Shown piece by piece: positions 23,581 to 35,381 of a stretch of 64,000 bases of DNA. The DNA lies in the NCBI GenBank assembly GCA_019925795.1, contig CM034307.1:62682864-62746863 (forward strand), read 5' to 3'. The position numbers and the translations under genes were made by a program. The notes under the pieces are model-generated. The model was not told the DNA's origin, did no database searches, and was given only the letters and a program-made list of their open reading frames with translations. This stretch comes from Dendrobium chrysotoxum. Its lineage: Eukaryota > Streptophyta > Magnoliopsida > Asparagales > Orchidaceae. Positions within the stretch are counted from its first letter, which is position 1. The number at the start of each line of letters is the position of its first letter.

Positions 23581-26500
23581 GGTCTCCCCGGCTGCAGGAA
23601 TTTCCTCACCAGAGGAAATGCATTGAACTGCTCCTGTATCAGGTGGTGTATAAGCAAAAATATCTGAAACATTAAAGGTGGATGGAGTAAGGAAATTTGG
23701 TGGGAGATCAACGACGTAAGCATTGTCGTTGATTCGTCGAGTGATCGGTACGGGCCCAATTTTGCGAGGACTAAGCTTTGAATAAGCACCCTGTGGAAAT
23801 CTTTCCTTGCGGAGACGAACCATCACAAGATCGCCAGGATGGAACAACTTATGGCGTCGCTTGGAGTCAGCAAACTGCTTGTATTTATTATTGGATGCTT
23901 CCAATTTAGCCTTAACATCTGCTAACATATTTGTATAAGTTTCAGAAGTCTCGGCAGCCACCTTGCTTTGACATTTTGGAAGGATTGTAATATCGACTAC
24001 ATGGTTGGGTGTCTTTGTGTAAACTATGTTGAATGGGCATTTTCCGGTGGACCGATTTGCCATAGAATTATAGGCGAATTCAGCTTGGCCCAAGTAGTCG
24101 TCCCATTGCTTGGGGTGCTCATGGGCTAGGCAACGTAGCATGTTCCCTAGTGTGCGGTTGACGACTTCAGTCTGGCCGTCAGATTGTGGATGGTATGCAG
24201 AGCTCAGTTTGATTTCAGTTTGTAATATCTTCCAAAGTTCCTTCCAAAAGTGACTAATAAACTTAACGTCGCGATCAGAAGTGATGCTGCGAGGTAATCC
24301 GTGTAAACGGACAATTTCCTTGAAGAACAGAATGGCGACGTTTAATGCATCAAAAGTCTTCTTACAAGGAAGAAAATGGGCCATCTTAGAAAACCTATCC
24401 ACGACCACCATAATCGAATCAGCACCCCGTTTAGTTCGCGGCAGTCCCAAAACAAAATCCATACTCAAATCTTCCCATATGGATTGGGGCACCGGTAAGG
24501 GGGTATAGAGTCCCGTATTTTGCGAATTGCCTTTATAAATTTGACAGACTGGACATCGTTCAACAAAGCGGATTACATCACGGCGTAAATGTGGCCAGTA
24601 GAATCTGTGTTGCATTTGCTCTAGAGTTTTTGCCTGCCCCACATGTGCCGCTAGCCCTCCACTGTGTAGTTCTTTAATGAGATGTTCCCTCCATGAAGAG
24701 TTTGGTACACATAATTGATTTCCTTTAAAAAGGAAGTCATGCCTGATTGAAAAGTCACGGGCTGGGCTAGTGGGGTTTTGCATCAGGTTTGTCCAAGGCT
24801 CGGCAAAGTCTTTGTCTGTAGCATACAATTCTCGCAATGTCTGGATGCCTTGCACATCAGTTTGTAGCTGTGTGATCAGAATTGTACGCCGGCTAAGAGC
24901 GTCGGCAACGCGATTTTGGGCCCCGGACTTGTGGCGCAACACAAAACTAAATCTTTGTAAGAAAGTTGTCCATCGGGCATGCATTTTGTTCACCGTCTTT
25001 TGACTGTTGATGAATTGGAGGGCGTGGTTGTCGGTGTTAAGAACAAAGTCCTGATGGAGGAGGTAATGCTCCCACTGTTTTAGTGCTCGGATAACAGCAT
25101 ACAATTCCTGCTCATATGCAGACCAATTCTGGCGAGCGGGACTCAATTTCTCGCTAAAGAATTCAATGGGTCGACCCTCCTGAGATAGAACAGCTCCAAC
25201 GCCTATTGCAGAGGCGTCAGTGTCAACCTGAAATGGCTTGGTGAAATCCGGTACTGCCAGGACGGGATCCGAGCTTAATGCAGCCTTGAGAGTTTCGAAG
25301 CTTTGCTGTTGTACATATGTCCATTGAAGTACCTTGTTCTTGAGGCATTCTGTAATTGGTGCAACGATGAGGCTAAATCCCTTTATAAATCGGCGATAGA
25401 AATTCGCCAAGCCCAGGAAACTTCGGACTTCAGTCAGTGAACGTGGAGTAGGCCAGTTGGTAATAGCATTTACTTTTTGGGGATCCATCTGAACACCAGC
25501 GTTAGAGACAATAAAGCCTAGGAAATGTACTGAACCTGTTGCAAACTCACATTTAGGAAGATTAAGGTAGAGTTTATGAGTTCGTAGGATTTCAAAAATA
25601 GAAGTAAGATGTTGTAAATGGTCTTGAAGTGTTGAACTGTAAACAAGGATGTCGTCAAAATAGACGACGCAATACTTCCCCAAAGCAGGCTTTAAAATCT
25701 CATTCATCAGCCTCATAAAGGTGGCCGGCGCATTGCAAAGACCAAAGGGCATGACTCGCCATTCGAACAAGCCATCCCGAGTCTTGAATGCAGTCTTCCA
25801 TTCATCTCCCGGCCTAATACGGATCTGGTGGTAACCGCTTCTGAGGTCGAGCTTGGAGAACAAGGTGGCACCCGCGAGCTTGTCTAGCATGTCCTCGAGA
25901 CGGGGAACAGGGAAGCGGTACTTTACCGTAATTTTATTGATAGCTCGACTGTCGATGCACATTCGCCAACTACCGTCTTTCTTTGGCACTAGTAAGGCCG
26001 GAACAGCACAGGGGCTTAAACTTGGTTGGACTAGCTTCTTCTGCAACAGCTCGTCGACAATGTTCTGTAATGCCAGATGTTCTTGCGGGCTCATTTTGTA
26101 ATGCGGTAGATTAGGGAGTGTTGCTCTGGGTTGGAAATCAATCTGATGCTGTAGATCACGTAGGGGAGGAAGTGAATCAGGCAATTCGTTTGGCCAGACA
26201 TCAACAAATTGTTGGAGTATGGGTTGGACGGTGGCAGGAATGTCAGGTGGAAGAATGGCTTGTTCAATTGCTGATGCTATGAGTGCAAACATGGCTGAAT
26301 TTTCCTGCCAAGAGTGGATGAGGCTGGATCCTGATACTACGTACATGGCAGCTGAGTCCGCAGGATCTTTGCTAATATTGTTTATAGTTTGAGGCAGTAA
26401 TACGATTTTATGATTCTTCCAGTCAAAAGTGTACGTATTGTTGCGGCCATCATGTATAGCCCCCACGTCGAACTGCCAAGGTCGCCCCAAAATGATGTGG

Positions 26501-28086
26501 CAAATATCCATTTCAAGGACATCACATAATACTTCGCAATCATAATTTTTGCCAATAGAGAAAGTGACTCTGCACATTTCGGATACAAGTATATCAACTC
26601 CCTTTTTCACCCAGCTTATCTTATATGGATTGGGATTCTTTGTCATCTTTAGCTGCAGCTTTTGAACTGCGGATCGCGAGACAATATTTTCTGTGCACCC
26701 GCTATCGATTAGCATGTTACAGACCTTTCCACTGATAGTGCAGCGGGTGCGGAAAATTGAATGCCGTTGAGAATTGTTAGTCTGCCGCGGTGCTAGTAGC
26801 AGTTTTTCCAAAACACAAGCAATTGTTTCTCCTTCATCTGCTTGAAGATATTCAAAGTCCTGTTCATTAATAGCTTCCGCAGGCTGAAGTTCTTGCTCAC
26901 CTTCTTGTTCCCCTTCAATCAATTGGAGTTGTTGGCGATTGGGACATTCATTTGACTTGTGTCCCGGTTGAAAACAGCGGTAGCATTTAAGCGTCGCTGG
27001 TTTGGCATATGGATTTGTGTCTCTAGCTGGAACTCGGGGACGAAAAGTGGACTTCGGCTCTGCTCCCAGGATTCCAGCTCCCCCTGGTTGAGGCGTTACT
27101 GGTTTATTTGAATTGGTGGCTGCTTGCTTGCTGACATCTCCAATCAAGTCTGTAGTAAAACGACGAGTGAGATGGCCTCTCGGATGTCGGTTGAGTTGCA
27201 TTTCGACCTTTAGCGCGTAATTCACCGCTTGCGATAGTGACCAAACTGAATTCAATTCAAGTTTGTCTTGAATAATTTCTTTCAATCCTCCAATGTACCG
27301 TGCTACAAGTTGGTTCTCCGTTTCATTCAAATTGTTCCTAGCACTTAGTCTATAGAACTCCTCTGTGTATTCATTCACTGTTCTATTACCTTGCGAACAA
27401 TGTTGGTATTGGAGGTAGAGCATTTGCTCGAAATCGATGGGTAGAAAGTGTCCTCGTAACAATCGCTTCATCCGATACCAACTCGTGATGGGGCCTTTAC
27501 CTTCTCGTCTTCGAGATTGTAGCAATTGCATCCACCATGCTCCGGCTCCACCCTTTAGGCGACAGGCAACATACTTCACTTGCCTTTCAGGAGCAATTTT
27601 CATGTAATCGAAGAAGGACTCGACCGCTCGTTCCCAGTCTAGATAGTCTTCTATGTGCAGTCGGCCATCAAAGAAACGAATATCTAGTTTTATGCGAAAC
27701 TCCCCATGTTGACGGTGATGTGCCTGATGTCTTCTTGGATGCTCATAGTATGCTGGGTGTTCATCTTCCGCTGTGTCCGATGCATCCAGTTGCTACTGTA
27801 GTTCCAGTTCATTATCAGAATCCGATACATTGGGAACGGTTGGGGGGGTGCGACGTGCAGGATGGTGACGTTGTGCCGGTATGGTTGCCGGCGCCACCGG
27901 TCGCACCGTCGCTGGGTTTGGATGATTCGTCCTTAGGGATCGAACCTCATTGCGCATTTCTGCTGAGAATCGGAAGAACTCAGTGGTGAGTGTCTCCATT
28001 TGACGTGCCATGCTCGTCTGCGCGTCCCATAAGGCTTCCAAGCTTCGGCTTTCATCAAGACTTGGATGCTTACTACCTTCCGCCAT
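23578..28086 (-). CDS. Gag-Pol polyprotein of the CRM-like element, with one amber codon
   Basis: One frame of 1,503 codons runs from ATG at 28086 to TGA at 23578, interrupted only by TAG at 27793-27795 (codon 98). The part after the amber has, counted from the Met at 27603: the retroviral-type gag domain (GAWWMQL), a CCHC knuckle CYRCFQPGHKSNEC at ~208, aspartic protease LIDSGCTENIVS at ~297, reverse transcriptase with YFDDILVYS at ~648, RNase H FQVDTDASAIGVGAVL at ~789, and the integrase HHCC (HSGGLAAHV...CPVCQ, ~975-1020). The integrase D-D-E follows: MDFVLGLP, TSDRDVKF and HPQSDGQTEVVNR. It ends with a CRM-type tail. The start codon lies 13 bases after the primer site. All catalytic motifs are present. 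With readthrough or reversal of the amber it would look functional. Confidence 0.92.
23581..23592 (-). promoter_or_regulatory. Purine-rich tract before the 3' LTR
   Basis: The minus strand reads GCCGGGGAGACC immediately before the 3' LTR. It is the likely plus-strand priming site and is also part of the coding frame. Confidence 0.7.
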
Positions 28087-28098
28087 TGAATCTCGTAA

Positions 28099-28114
28099 CC
28101 GAGCTCTGATACCA
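28099..28114 (-). promoter_or_regulatory. Primer binding site (initiator Met tRNA)
   Basis: The minus strand reads TGGTATCAGAGCTCGG directly after the LTR and two bases. This is the standard initiator-tRNA-Met primer site of plant Gypsy elements. Confidence 0.92.
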
Positions 28115-28116
28115 GT

Positions 28117-28460
28117 TGGTGTATGGAACACACGAAACCTGCAACAAAAACAAGTAGAACAGGAGAATAGGAGAAAAGGAAGAAGAACAGAGGAGATACG
28201 GGAAGGGCTTGAAACCGAAATTCAGTATTTTCATTCTATATCCACTACAGCCCTTCATACCAGTATATTACTAAGAGTCCTTTTGCTAAAAACGGGAGAA
28301 TATACTTAACGATGCCTCTATGCGGCACATGCATAAAACAGGAAAAGTAGTGATGACTAATAACGGCAAGTGGTAGTGAATTCTGTAGTTTGTTAGAAAA
28401 GCAGAACAATTGTTGTGGTAGTCCTCTGGTGCAGCGTAATCCATAACAGGTTCCACATCA
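28117..28460 (-). repeat. 5' LTR of the CRM-like element
   Basis: 344 bp, TG...CA ends on both strands, followed on the minus strand by a two-base gap and the primer binding site. Confidence 0.93.
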
Positions 28461-28530
28461 AGGTCTATTCAGATTCTCCTTCTCTGTCACACTCTAGATT
28501 GACTGTAGGGGGTCAAAATAGGGTGTGACA

Positions 28531-28857
28531 GACAATCATATCTGATGGAGCCCTGGGGGACCCCGGGTAAGTGCCTCTGACGAGTGACTTCAGCGAGTAC
28601 CTATGCCGAATAATTTCTTAGGCTAGGTGCCAGTTAAGTTGGTTTAGTCACTATTTTTGAGTTGGAAAAGATGAGCATCTCTTGCTGATAGGTCAAGTGG
28701 TCCTCTGGTAGAGATGTGCACCCTCACAAGGGCGAGTTTTTTTAGGGTTCATCCTTCCCATGATGAGTGACCTATCAAGTGCACTTTTGAGGTGAGTGCC
28801 TCTCTTGATTGTGCTCTTATGAGGTGAGTGCCTCTCTTGGTTCGGTCCTCTAAGGTG
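28531..28857 (+). repeat. Repeat-bearing host sequence of the solo LTR, left part
   Basis: It contains copies of a unit like GAGGTGAGTGCCTCTCTTGG (near 28789, 28821 and 28851), into which the solo LTR inserted. The sequence resumes at 35377 with AGTGCCTCTCTTGGTCAGAC. Origin unknown, probably an older retrotransposon. Confidence 0.5.
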
Positions 28858-31272
28858 AGTGCTGTGCACCTCCGAAAGGACTCAACAAATACCATCGCCC
28901 CGCGAGGGGAGACAGTATCTGGTGCCAATGGAAGGGCAGATTCGATCATGCATACGATTAACCATTGAGGATAGCGGCTCTCACCAGCACACCCCGATGG
29001 GTAATAATATATATGATCTGATCGTAACGGGTTTCCCCCACCCGATACATTAGCTCGAATGGGGTTTATTTGAGAGTGGGATTCGGTTTCCCACGGGCGC
29101 AAGCCCCCGTGGTTAATTACATCTCAAGCCAGGGCCTGAGAATACTCTCGATTAAGGATTCTACATTATTCTTTCTAAATTGGGATTGGTACATAGAGGG
29201 AAGACTAGGAAGTCCTACTCGAAGGGAAAGAGAGGTTCAACTAGGCTTAGTCAACATGCACGGCTCACATCAGCATCCGGAGGGACTAAGGTAGTGAGAA
29301 GAAACTGGAGAAAAAAATAAATAAATCATGCACTCGAAGCATGCAGGAGGGAAGGATGGAGGTGGCGTCATTCGTGTGACGCGGATATGTAGGGTTTAGG
29401 GTCTCTGGAAGACAGAAGACCTACCTACTGATGAGGCGTACTACGAAACAATAGTAGCCTTGAATCCTGAATCTAATGGGTTTAGTGTTCTACGCAACAC
29501 TAACACCCGTGTCCTAACTAATGCAATGCAAAACCTGGACTTACCCCGGCCTGGAAGGGGGAGCCAGCTAACCACCTAATCGCTTTAAAACCATGCTGTC
29601 CAGTCATTTAATGAAAGATGGGTGGGTAGGTTATAGTTCTTGGAAGTAGGGCCGACGTCTAGAGGATTTCATAATTGGCCCCGGACTGATGTTGGGTGAA
29701 TGCTCCTATGACTAATGCAATTAAAATTTTGATTTAGTTGATTTCTAATGCAATGCATGCTGGTTAAATTATCCAAATCAGATATGCATAGAACTTTAAA
29801 AAGGCTTATAAAAATAATTTTTGAGAATTAGACTGGGCTTCCCCAGGTCCGGCACCTCATCCTCATAGGTCAGATTATCCGGACTCTACCCACGGGCGGG
29901 GAAGTGTCTTATAGAAGGAAAGAGAGAAATGCAACGATATGCATGCGACCCCGGACGATTCCGGCAATTCCCTAGGTCGTTAAGTTTCTAAATTGCTTAA
30001 AACTTATAATTTTAAATATTAGTTGCGAGTAGAAAAAGGTTTTAGTCCTTAGAGAGCCTAACGAAATCCAGGCTAAAATAAAAGCGGCATGCAGATCGCC
30101 AATAAACTATGAAAAGCAAACAATCCTAGAGGCACACAATCATAAAACACATCAAAATTATCCAAACAAATTAATAAATATCCATAGGCCAACTGCCCTT
30201 AATTACAACCCAGGGTCTGCAGAAAATTAAAGTGGCCGGGCACCACTGCCAACAACCCGGATTTCTAATCCTAAGACTGACGCAAGTTATTTTGAGTGGG
30301 ATACACTTGGTCTTCATCTTCTTGATCTTCTGTTCCTTGGACTCCTCGGATCTTAGTTTTGTTGGAATCTTTGGATCTCAGCCTCCTTAGACTCCTCAGG
30401 TAGTAGAATGATCCAAATTTGGATTCTCAAATAGAAAAGGACTATCCTCATATTGGGTGTCCTTTTCTCTTTGGGCATCCAACCTTTGGATCCTTGTATC
30501 CCCACTCGAAATAAACTTTCACAACTCTATACCAATATTACACTCAATTACATTAAATGAAAGCAGTAAATTCTAGACGCTCCTGCAAGGTTATCCTAAA
30601 AATCATCCCAAGCAGTTTTATATTATCCCAAGCAATTTATATAGAAATGAAAATACTCATTACAGCCACACTTGGCCATGCTCTTAATTATTTTGAGGGT
30701 TAAGCAAGCTCTGGAGCACCTGCATAAAACAACATTAATTTTTGAATCATGATTATTGCCCCCCTTTTATTTAGCGCTGCATGAGCATGGCCACCTGCAG
30801 AAGACATCGTTAGTATCAACCTCGATCCTAACCTATGGGTAGTCTATCGTGCAATCACATCAAATCCCAGGGTACAGTGAAAGTAAGCAAACACATCAAT
30901 AGTTCAATCACAACATGCAACGAAATCCGGAAAAGCTCGGCACGCAGCAGAAAAGTAAACACCGGCCTAGCCTAAGTCTAGAAGTGGTGCCCTAGCAAAC
31001 AATTCTACAGTGTGTGTAAGAGCCTGTGTGGCTGAGGTAGATCCTAAGCTAGGTAGTTAATTACAATTGCCTACTGTCCAAGTTGGTTGTAGGTCTAAAA
31101 AGGGAAGTTTTATTTAAAGTCCAAATATTAGTGAATTGAGATCCATCTTAGTTGATTTAATGTGTGGATCGGTTTTAGTTCTTAGGGTGACAGTATTTAA
31201 AGTTTGAATTGCGTTAGTGAGTTTTAGGAGGTTCGGGGTCCACCTATACACTAAGTAAAAGGGGGTCCAAAA

Positions 31273-31760
31273 TTGACTTTTTGATTGAAGAGTATTTATG
31301 ACCAGCTAATATTTTTATAAAATACTAGGCCTTAACCTGATCAGTTAGACAGTTAGTATGCCCGATTTAGATTCTTCTATCCAAAGTTATGAATTTCTGA
31401 AGTTTTGATCTTGTTTTGAACTAAGTTTGACAAGATTGTTGACTTTTTGATTTTAGTTGATTTCTGGAATCTTAATGTTTTTTTTAATGAATACTAGACC
31501 CTAATGTGAGTTGAATGCCTTTGAGTTTGCTGGATTTGGAGTTTCCTACGCAAAGTTATGAATTTTAGAAGTTTCGGGCCCTAAACTATAGGCTACGGTT
31601 GACCGAAAAGTTGACTTTTAAATTTAAGCTGATTTCTGGCCACATGAGATTTTTAATAAATACTAGACCTTAATTAGAGTTAGGTGCCTTTTAATTTGCC
31701 CATTTTGGAATTTTCTATAATTAGTTATGATTTTTAGAAGTTGGGGCAATTAAAGGAATT
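31273..31760 (+). repeat. Three tandem units of ~170 bp inside the solo LTR
   Basis: Units start with TTGACTTTTTGATT or TTGACTTTTAAATT at 31273, 31439 and 31611. Each carries AATACTAGRCCYTAA and AGTTATGAATTT-type words in the same order. Confidence 0.7.
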
Positions 31761-32959
31761 ATCGAAATTGCCTAATTAGGGGTATTTTGGGGGTTTTGGC
31801 CCAAATCAGCTCCAAACTGATTGGAATCACCCCCAAAGGTCAGAAATGACCTAAGAAGGTGTTCCAAAGTGTTTGGGGAAAATTTGGGATTTTTAATAAT
31901 TTTTAATGATTTAATTAAGGCGAAAAGGTGATTTTTGGTCAAGGTTGAATTAAAGTCCAGATTAAGGTCCAATTAGGGGGGGCCCTAATTATCTAAGGTT
32001 GGGGAATGAATTTTGGAGAGTTTAAGGTATTATGGGTATTTTTCTGATTTAAAAAAGGATTTATTAGATTTTTCTGAAGTTTCTAAGGTTTAATTAACGG
32101 GTAAATTAGGGTTTGCTAATTAAGTGTTTTAAGGAGTCCGGAAAATTCCTAGAAAATTCTAGAGGGTTCCAGATGTCACTAAGCACTAGTGTTTAAAGTT
32201 TCGCAGCAATCTGGGATCTATCCTAGCTTCTAGAAATATTCTGAGTTCGCTAGACAGTCCTTAATTATTGTCCTTAGTGCGTCACTACACTAAGCAGGGA
32301 TAAAATAAAGTTACTAACCCTTGGGCACAACACAGAGGGTAAATGCAGCAAGTATAAACACACCAAACAATGTCCTTAGATCTAGGAGAGCCTAGGCTAT
32401 GTGCTTGTGCAACCTACACATGCAAGGACTACGAAAACACTAAGTAAAGAGGCCTAATGAAGTGATTAGTGAATGATTGGGACACAATCATTCACTAATC
32501 CTTCTCCCACATGAATGCTTTTCAAACATATAGTCTAGGTTTAAAATTTCAAAGAGGTGGACCTCCCAAAATTAGGGGATTTAAATAATATTTAATTTTA
32601 AAATAAGTTTTAAAATACATAAATATCATAAATATATAATAATATAGGTTTAAAGATAAGCTAGTTGAAATTAGTTCAATTCATAGGCATGGGAGGCCTA
32701 CCAGCCACCAAGGGATTTTAAAATAATTAATTATATTAATTAAATAATATTTAAATAGTTAAATAACCAAGTAATACAGAAAACATCCAGAAAGGACAGA
32801 ATTAGATGCAGGAAATAATTTTAAATTAAATTTCACATTTTTCTGAAAAGAACGAGGTATTGCACGCAAAAATCCGATTTAAAACGAGAAAGTTATGAAT
32901 TTTTGAAGTTTAAATAGATTTAAAGGTAATTTTGAAATAATTTAAAATAATTAATATTT

Positions 32960-33644
32960 GAAAATAAATAATAATTTTTAAAATAAATCAGATATAATAA
33001 TATCTGGAATTTTTAGATTTTAAATAATAATAATTAAAATATTATAATTATATGAAATAATGAGTGTTAATATTATAATAATATTAATATTAACATAATA
33101 ACACCATTATTAAAGATAATAATATTATTATTAGTTAACAATACTAATGTTATAATAATATTAATAACAATAGATATTACTATTATATTAATATAAATAT
33201 TAATCTCAATAATAATATTATTAAAATAATATTATTATTGATTACAATATTCATATTATAATAACACTAATAATAATTAATATTATAATAATAATATTAA
33301 CAATAATAATAATATTATTAAAATAATAATATTATTAATTATAATATTAATATTATAATAATGCTAATAATGATGACAATTAATATTAGAATGATATAAT
33401 AATATCATTATTAAAAATAATAATATTATTATTACTTACAACATTAATATTAATATAATGGTAATAATTAATATTATAATAATATAATAATACTATTATT
33501 GAAAATAATAATATTATTATTAATTATAACATTAATATTAATATAATGATAATAATTAATATTATAATAATATAATAATACTATTATTGAAAATAATAAT
33601 ATTATTATTAATTATAACATTAATATTAATATAATAATAATCAT

Positions 33645-33701
<57 letters not shown>

Positions 33702-33815
33702 GATAATTAAAATAGTTAAAATAATGATAATAATAATAATATAATAATGATAATTAACATAATCAAAATAATTAAAAAAATAATGATGATAATAATAATT
33801 AAAATAATTAAAAAT

Positions 33816-33856
<41 letters not shown>

Positions 33857-33889
33857 GTTAACAATTAAAATAATTAAAATAATAATAAT

Positions 33890-33923
<34 letters not shown>

Positions 33924-34022
33924 AATAACAGAAATAATAATAATAATAACTTTATTAATATTAATAATATAAATAATATAATTTAATATTATTTAAAAAA
34001 AAAACTAATTAAAATAATAATA

Positions 34023-34062
<40 letters not shown>

Positions 34063-34080
34063 ATATTATATAAAAAAAAA
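32960..34080. repeat. AAT/ATT-rich microsatellite tract, ~1.1 kb
   Basis: Almost only A and T, dominated by AAT and ATT trinucleotides. Uninterrupted (AAT)n runs occur at about 33645-33700 and 33825-33855, and an (ATT)n run at about 34025-34060. Alternating AAT and ATT blocks make it able to fold on itself. Confidence 0.85.
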
Positions 34081-34094
34081 TTAAAAAAAGAAAA

Positions 34095-34470
34095 GGCGGC
34101 GGCGGCTCTCGGGATGCCACGTGGCGGGCTCGGATTGGGCCCGCGGACGCGGGCCAATCATTGGCAGGCGGCGCAATCATTGCGCCGCCGCCAATGATTG
34201 CCGCAATCATGCGGCAATCAGGCCGCGGATAACGCGGCTTCACTTGCCGCGTCAGCGCGGTCTGCCGGCCGTCGGATCGTCCGCCATTTCGAATCAACGG
34301 CTCAGATCGAGCCGGATCGCAGACGGAACAGCGGGATCTGATGCCGCGGTCGATCCGAACCGCGGAAAGACAAGATCCCAACCGTTGATCACGGGATCAA
34401 CGGTCCGGATCGAACTCCAGCGGGTGGCGAACGCGAACCGTAGCCCTAAACGATATTTTGGAGTTTTCTT
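34095..34470. other. CpG-rich island within the solo LTR
   Basis: The base composition jumps from nearly pure A/T to GC-rich within about 20 bases. It has palindromic words built on GGCGGCGCAATCATTG and CAATGATTGCCGC. Open frames occur on both strands but match nothing I know. In element orientation it lies about 0.9-1.3 kb into the LTR, downstream of the TATA-like box at 34911. Confidence 0.6.
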
Positions 34471-34910
34471 TCGATTGGATGGATCAAATAGCATGAAATT
34501 TTAACCCTATGCTCTACTCATGAAGAGCATTCATGTGGGATGTTTCATTTGGCTTAAAACGCACTAATGACGATGCTAATTAACCCTAAGTGTTCTAACT
34601 AGGGTTAGGGTTTTTACCTAATCCACTCGGTGGATTCGGGAGATCTTGGGCTCTCTGAGCTTGTTGACTGTCCACGTATCTTTTCCTAGTTGGAGTCGAG
34701 CTCTGATATGCCTTGGATCGAACGGAAAACGCCTTGGGAGGGATTTCGCCTCGGTCCGCCGGAAAGCTCGCCGCCGGCGGGTGTTTTACGGTGGATTTGA
34801 GTAGGGAAGGGTAGAAGAAGACCTAGGGAGCTCGTATGCCAACTCTCAGGGTTTGGGAACGTCTAGGTCTAGAGTAAGAGCAAGATCCTCTCCTAAGAGC
34901 CCTAATTCAT

Positions 34911-34920
34911 CTATTTAAAG
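34911..34920 (-). promoter_or_regulatory. TATA-like box of the solo LTR
   Basis: The minus strand reads CTTTAAATAG, about 460 bases into the LTR in its own orientation and downstream of the W-box cluster. It is a plausible U3 promoter element. Confidence 0.45.
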
Positions 34921-35055
34921 GCTAGGGTTCAAGATCAACGGCTAGGATCTATCCTAGGGCTGATTAGGCGGGAAAATAGAGGCCTTGGCCGTGGGTTTAG
35001 GTTTTGGATGGATTAGGAAAGGGTTTAGGACTTTAAATGGCTCTTAATGGGTCAT

Positions 35056-35376
35056 TTTGACCTATTAATGGCTTAGGTTGACCAAGTCAAGGGTTGACTT
35101 GGTCAACCCTAGTCAAGTGGGTCCAAGGGAGGAGGGTACGAGCCTTGAAGCCTTTGGTTGGGCTTGGATCTGATTTGGACTCGATTTAGACCCATATGGG
35201 TCTAATGGGTCAACCTGGGTTGACCTGGTCAACCAAGTTGACCCAGGGCCTAGGTCTGGGCTCAACAGACTCAGTTTGACCCATTGAACACAAGGGAGAG
35301 GGTCTTGGGCCCTAACTTGGTCAATTTGACCAAGTCAACTCCCTTGACCAAGCCTGGGAGAAAATCAGGGTCAACA
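35056..35376. promoter_or_regulatory. Cluster of 16 W-box words (TTGACY)
   Basis: Counting both strands, the word TTGACC/TTGACT occurs 16 times in about 330 bases, at the start of U3 in element orientation. TTGACY is the core bound by plant WRKY factors. The count is direct; the regulatory role is inferred. Confidence 0.55.
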
Positions 35377-35381
35377 AGTGC

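Larger units (their letters stand above)
23237..28460 (-). mobile_element. CRM-like Ty3/Gypsy LTR retrotransposon, nearly intact
   Basis: A 5,224-bp element on the minus strand. It is bounded by 344-bp LTRs (28117-28460 and 23237-23580) that differ at three positions by direct count. The target duplication AGGTC is perfect (23232-23236 and 28461-28465). A primer site for initiator Met tRNA and a purine-rich tract are in the right places. The polyprotein ends INDNAYVVDLP...FNVSDIFAY, which is like the integrase tail of CRM (centromeric) chromoviruses and has no classical chromodomain. One in-frame amber codon interrupts gag. The low LTR divergence (0.9 percent) means a recent insertion. Confidence 0.93.
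28863..35376 (-). mobile_element. 6.5-kb solo LTR of a Tat-type Gypsy element
   Basis: The right end (plus strand) is GGGTCAACA and the left end TGTGCACCTCCG, so on the minus strand the LTR runs TGTTGACCC...GCACA. The flanks are the perfect 5-bp duplication AGTGC (28858-28862 and 35377-35381), and no internal region or second LTR is present. The block at 29080-29160 (CGCAAGCCCC, then GTTAATTA, CTCTCGATTAAGG) matches the LTRs of the 18-kb Tat element at 40660-40740 and 54705-54780. It is therefore a relative of that element reduced to one LTR by recombination. It contains tandem repeats, a 1-kb AAT-rich tract and a GC-rich island. Confidence 0.82.

Noticed and set aside
34121..34504. Overlapping open frames on both strands of the GC-rich island (127, 130 and 66 codons)
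   Set aside because: GC-rich DNA leaves few stops on either strand; the frames are Arg/Ala-rich, match no family and run into the AAT microsatellite.
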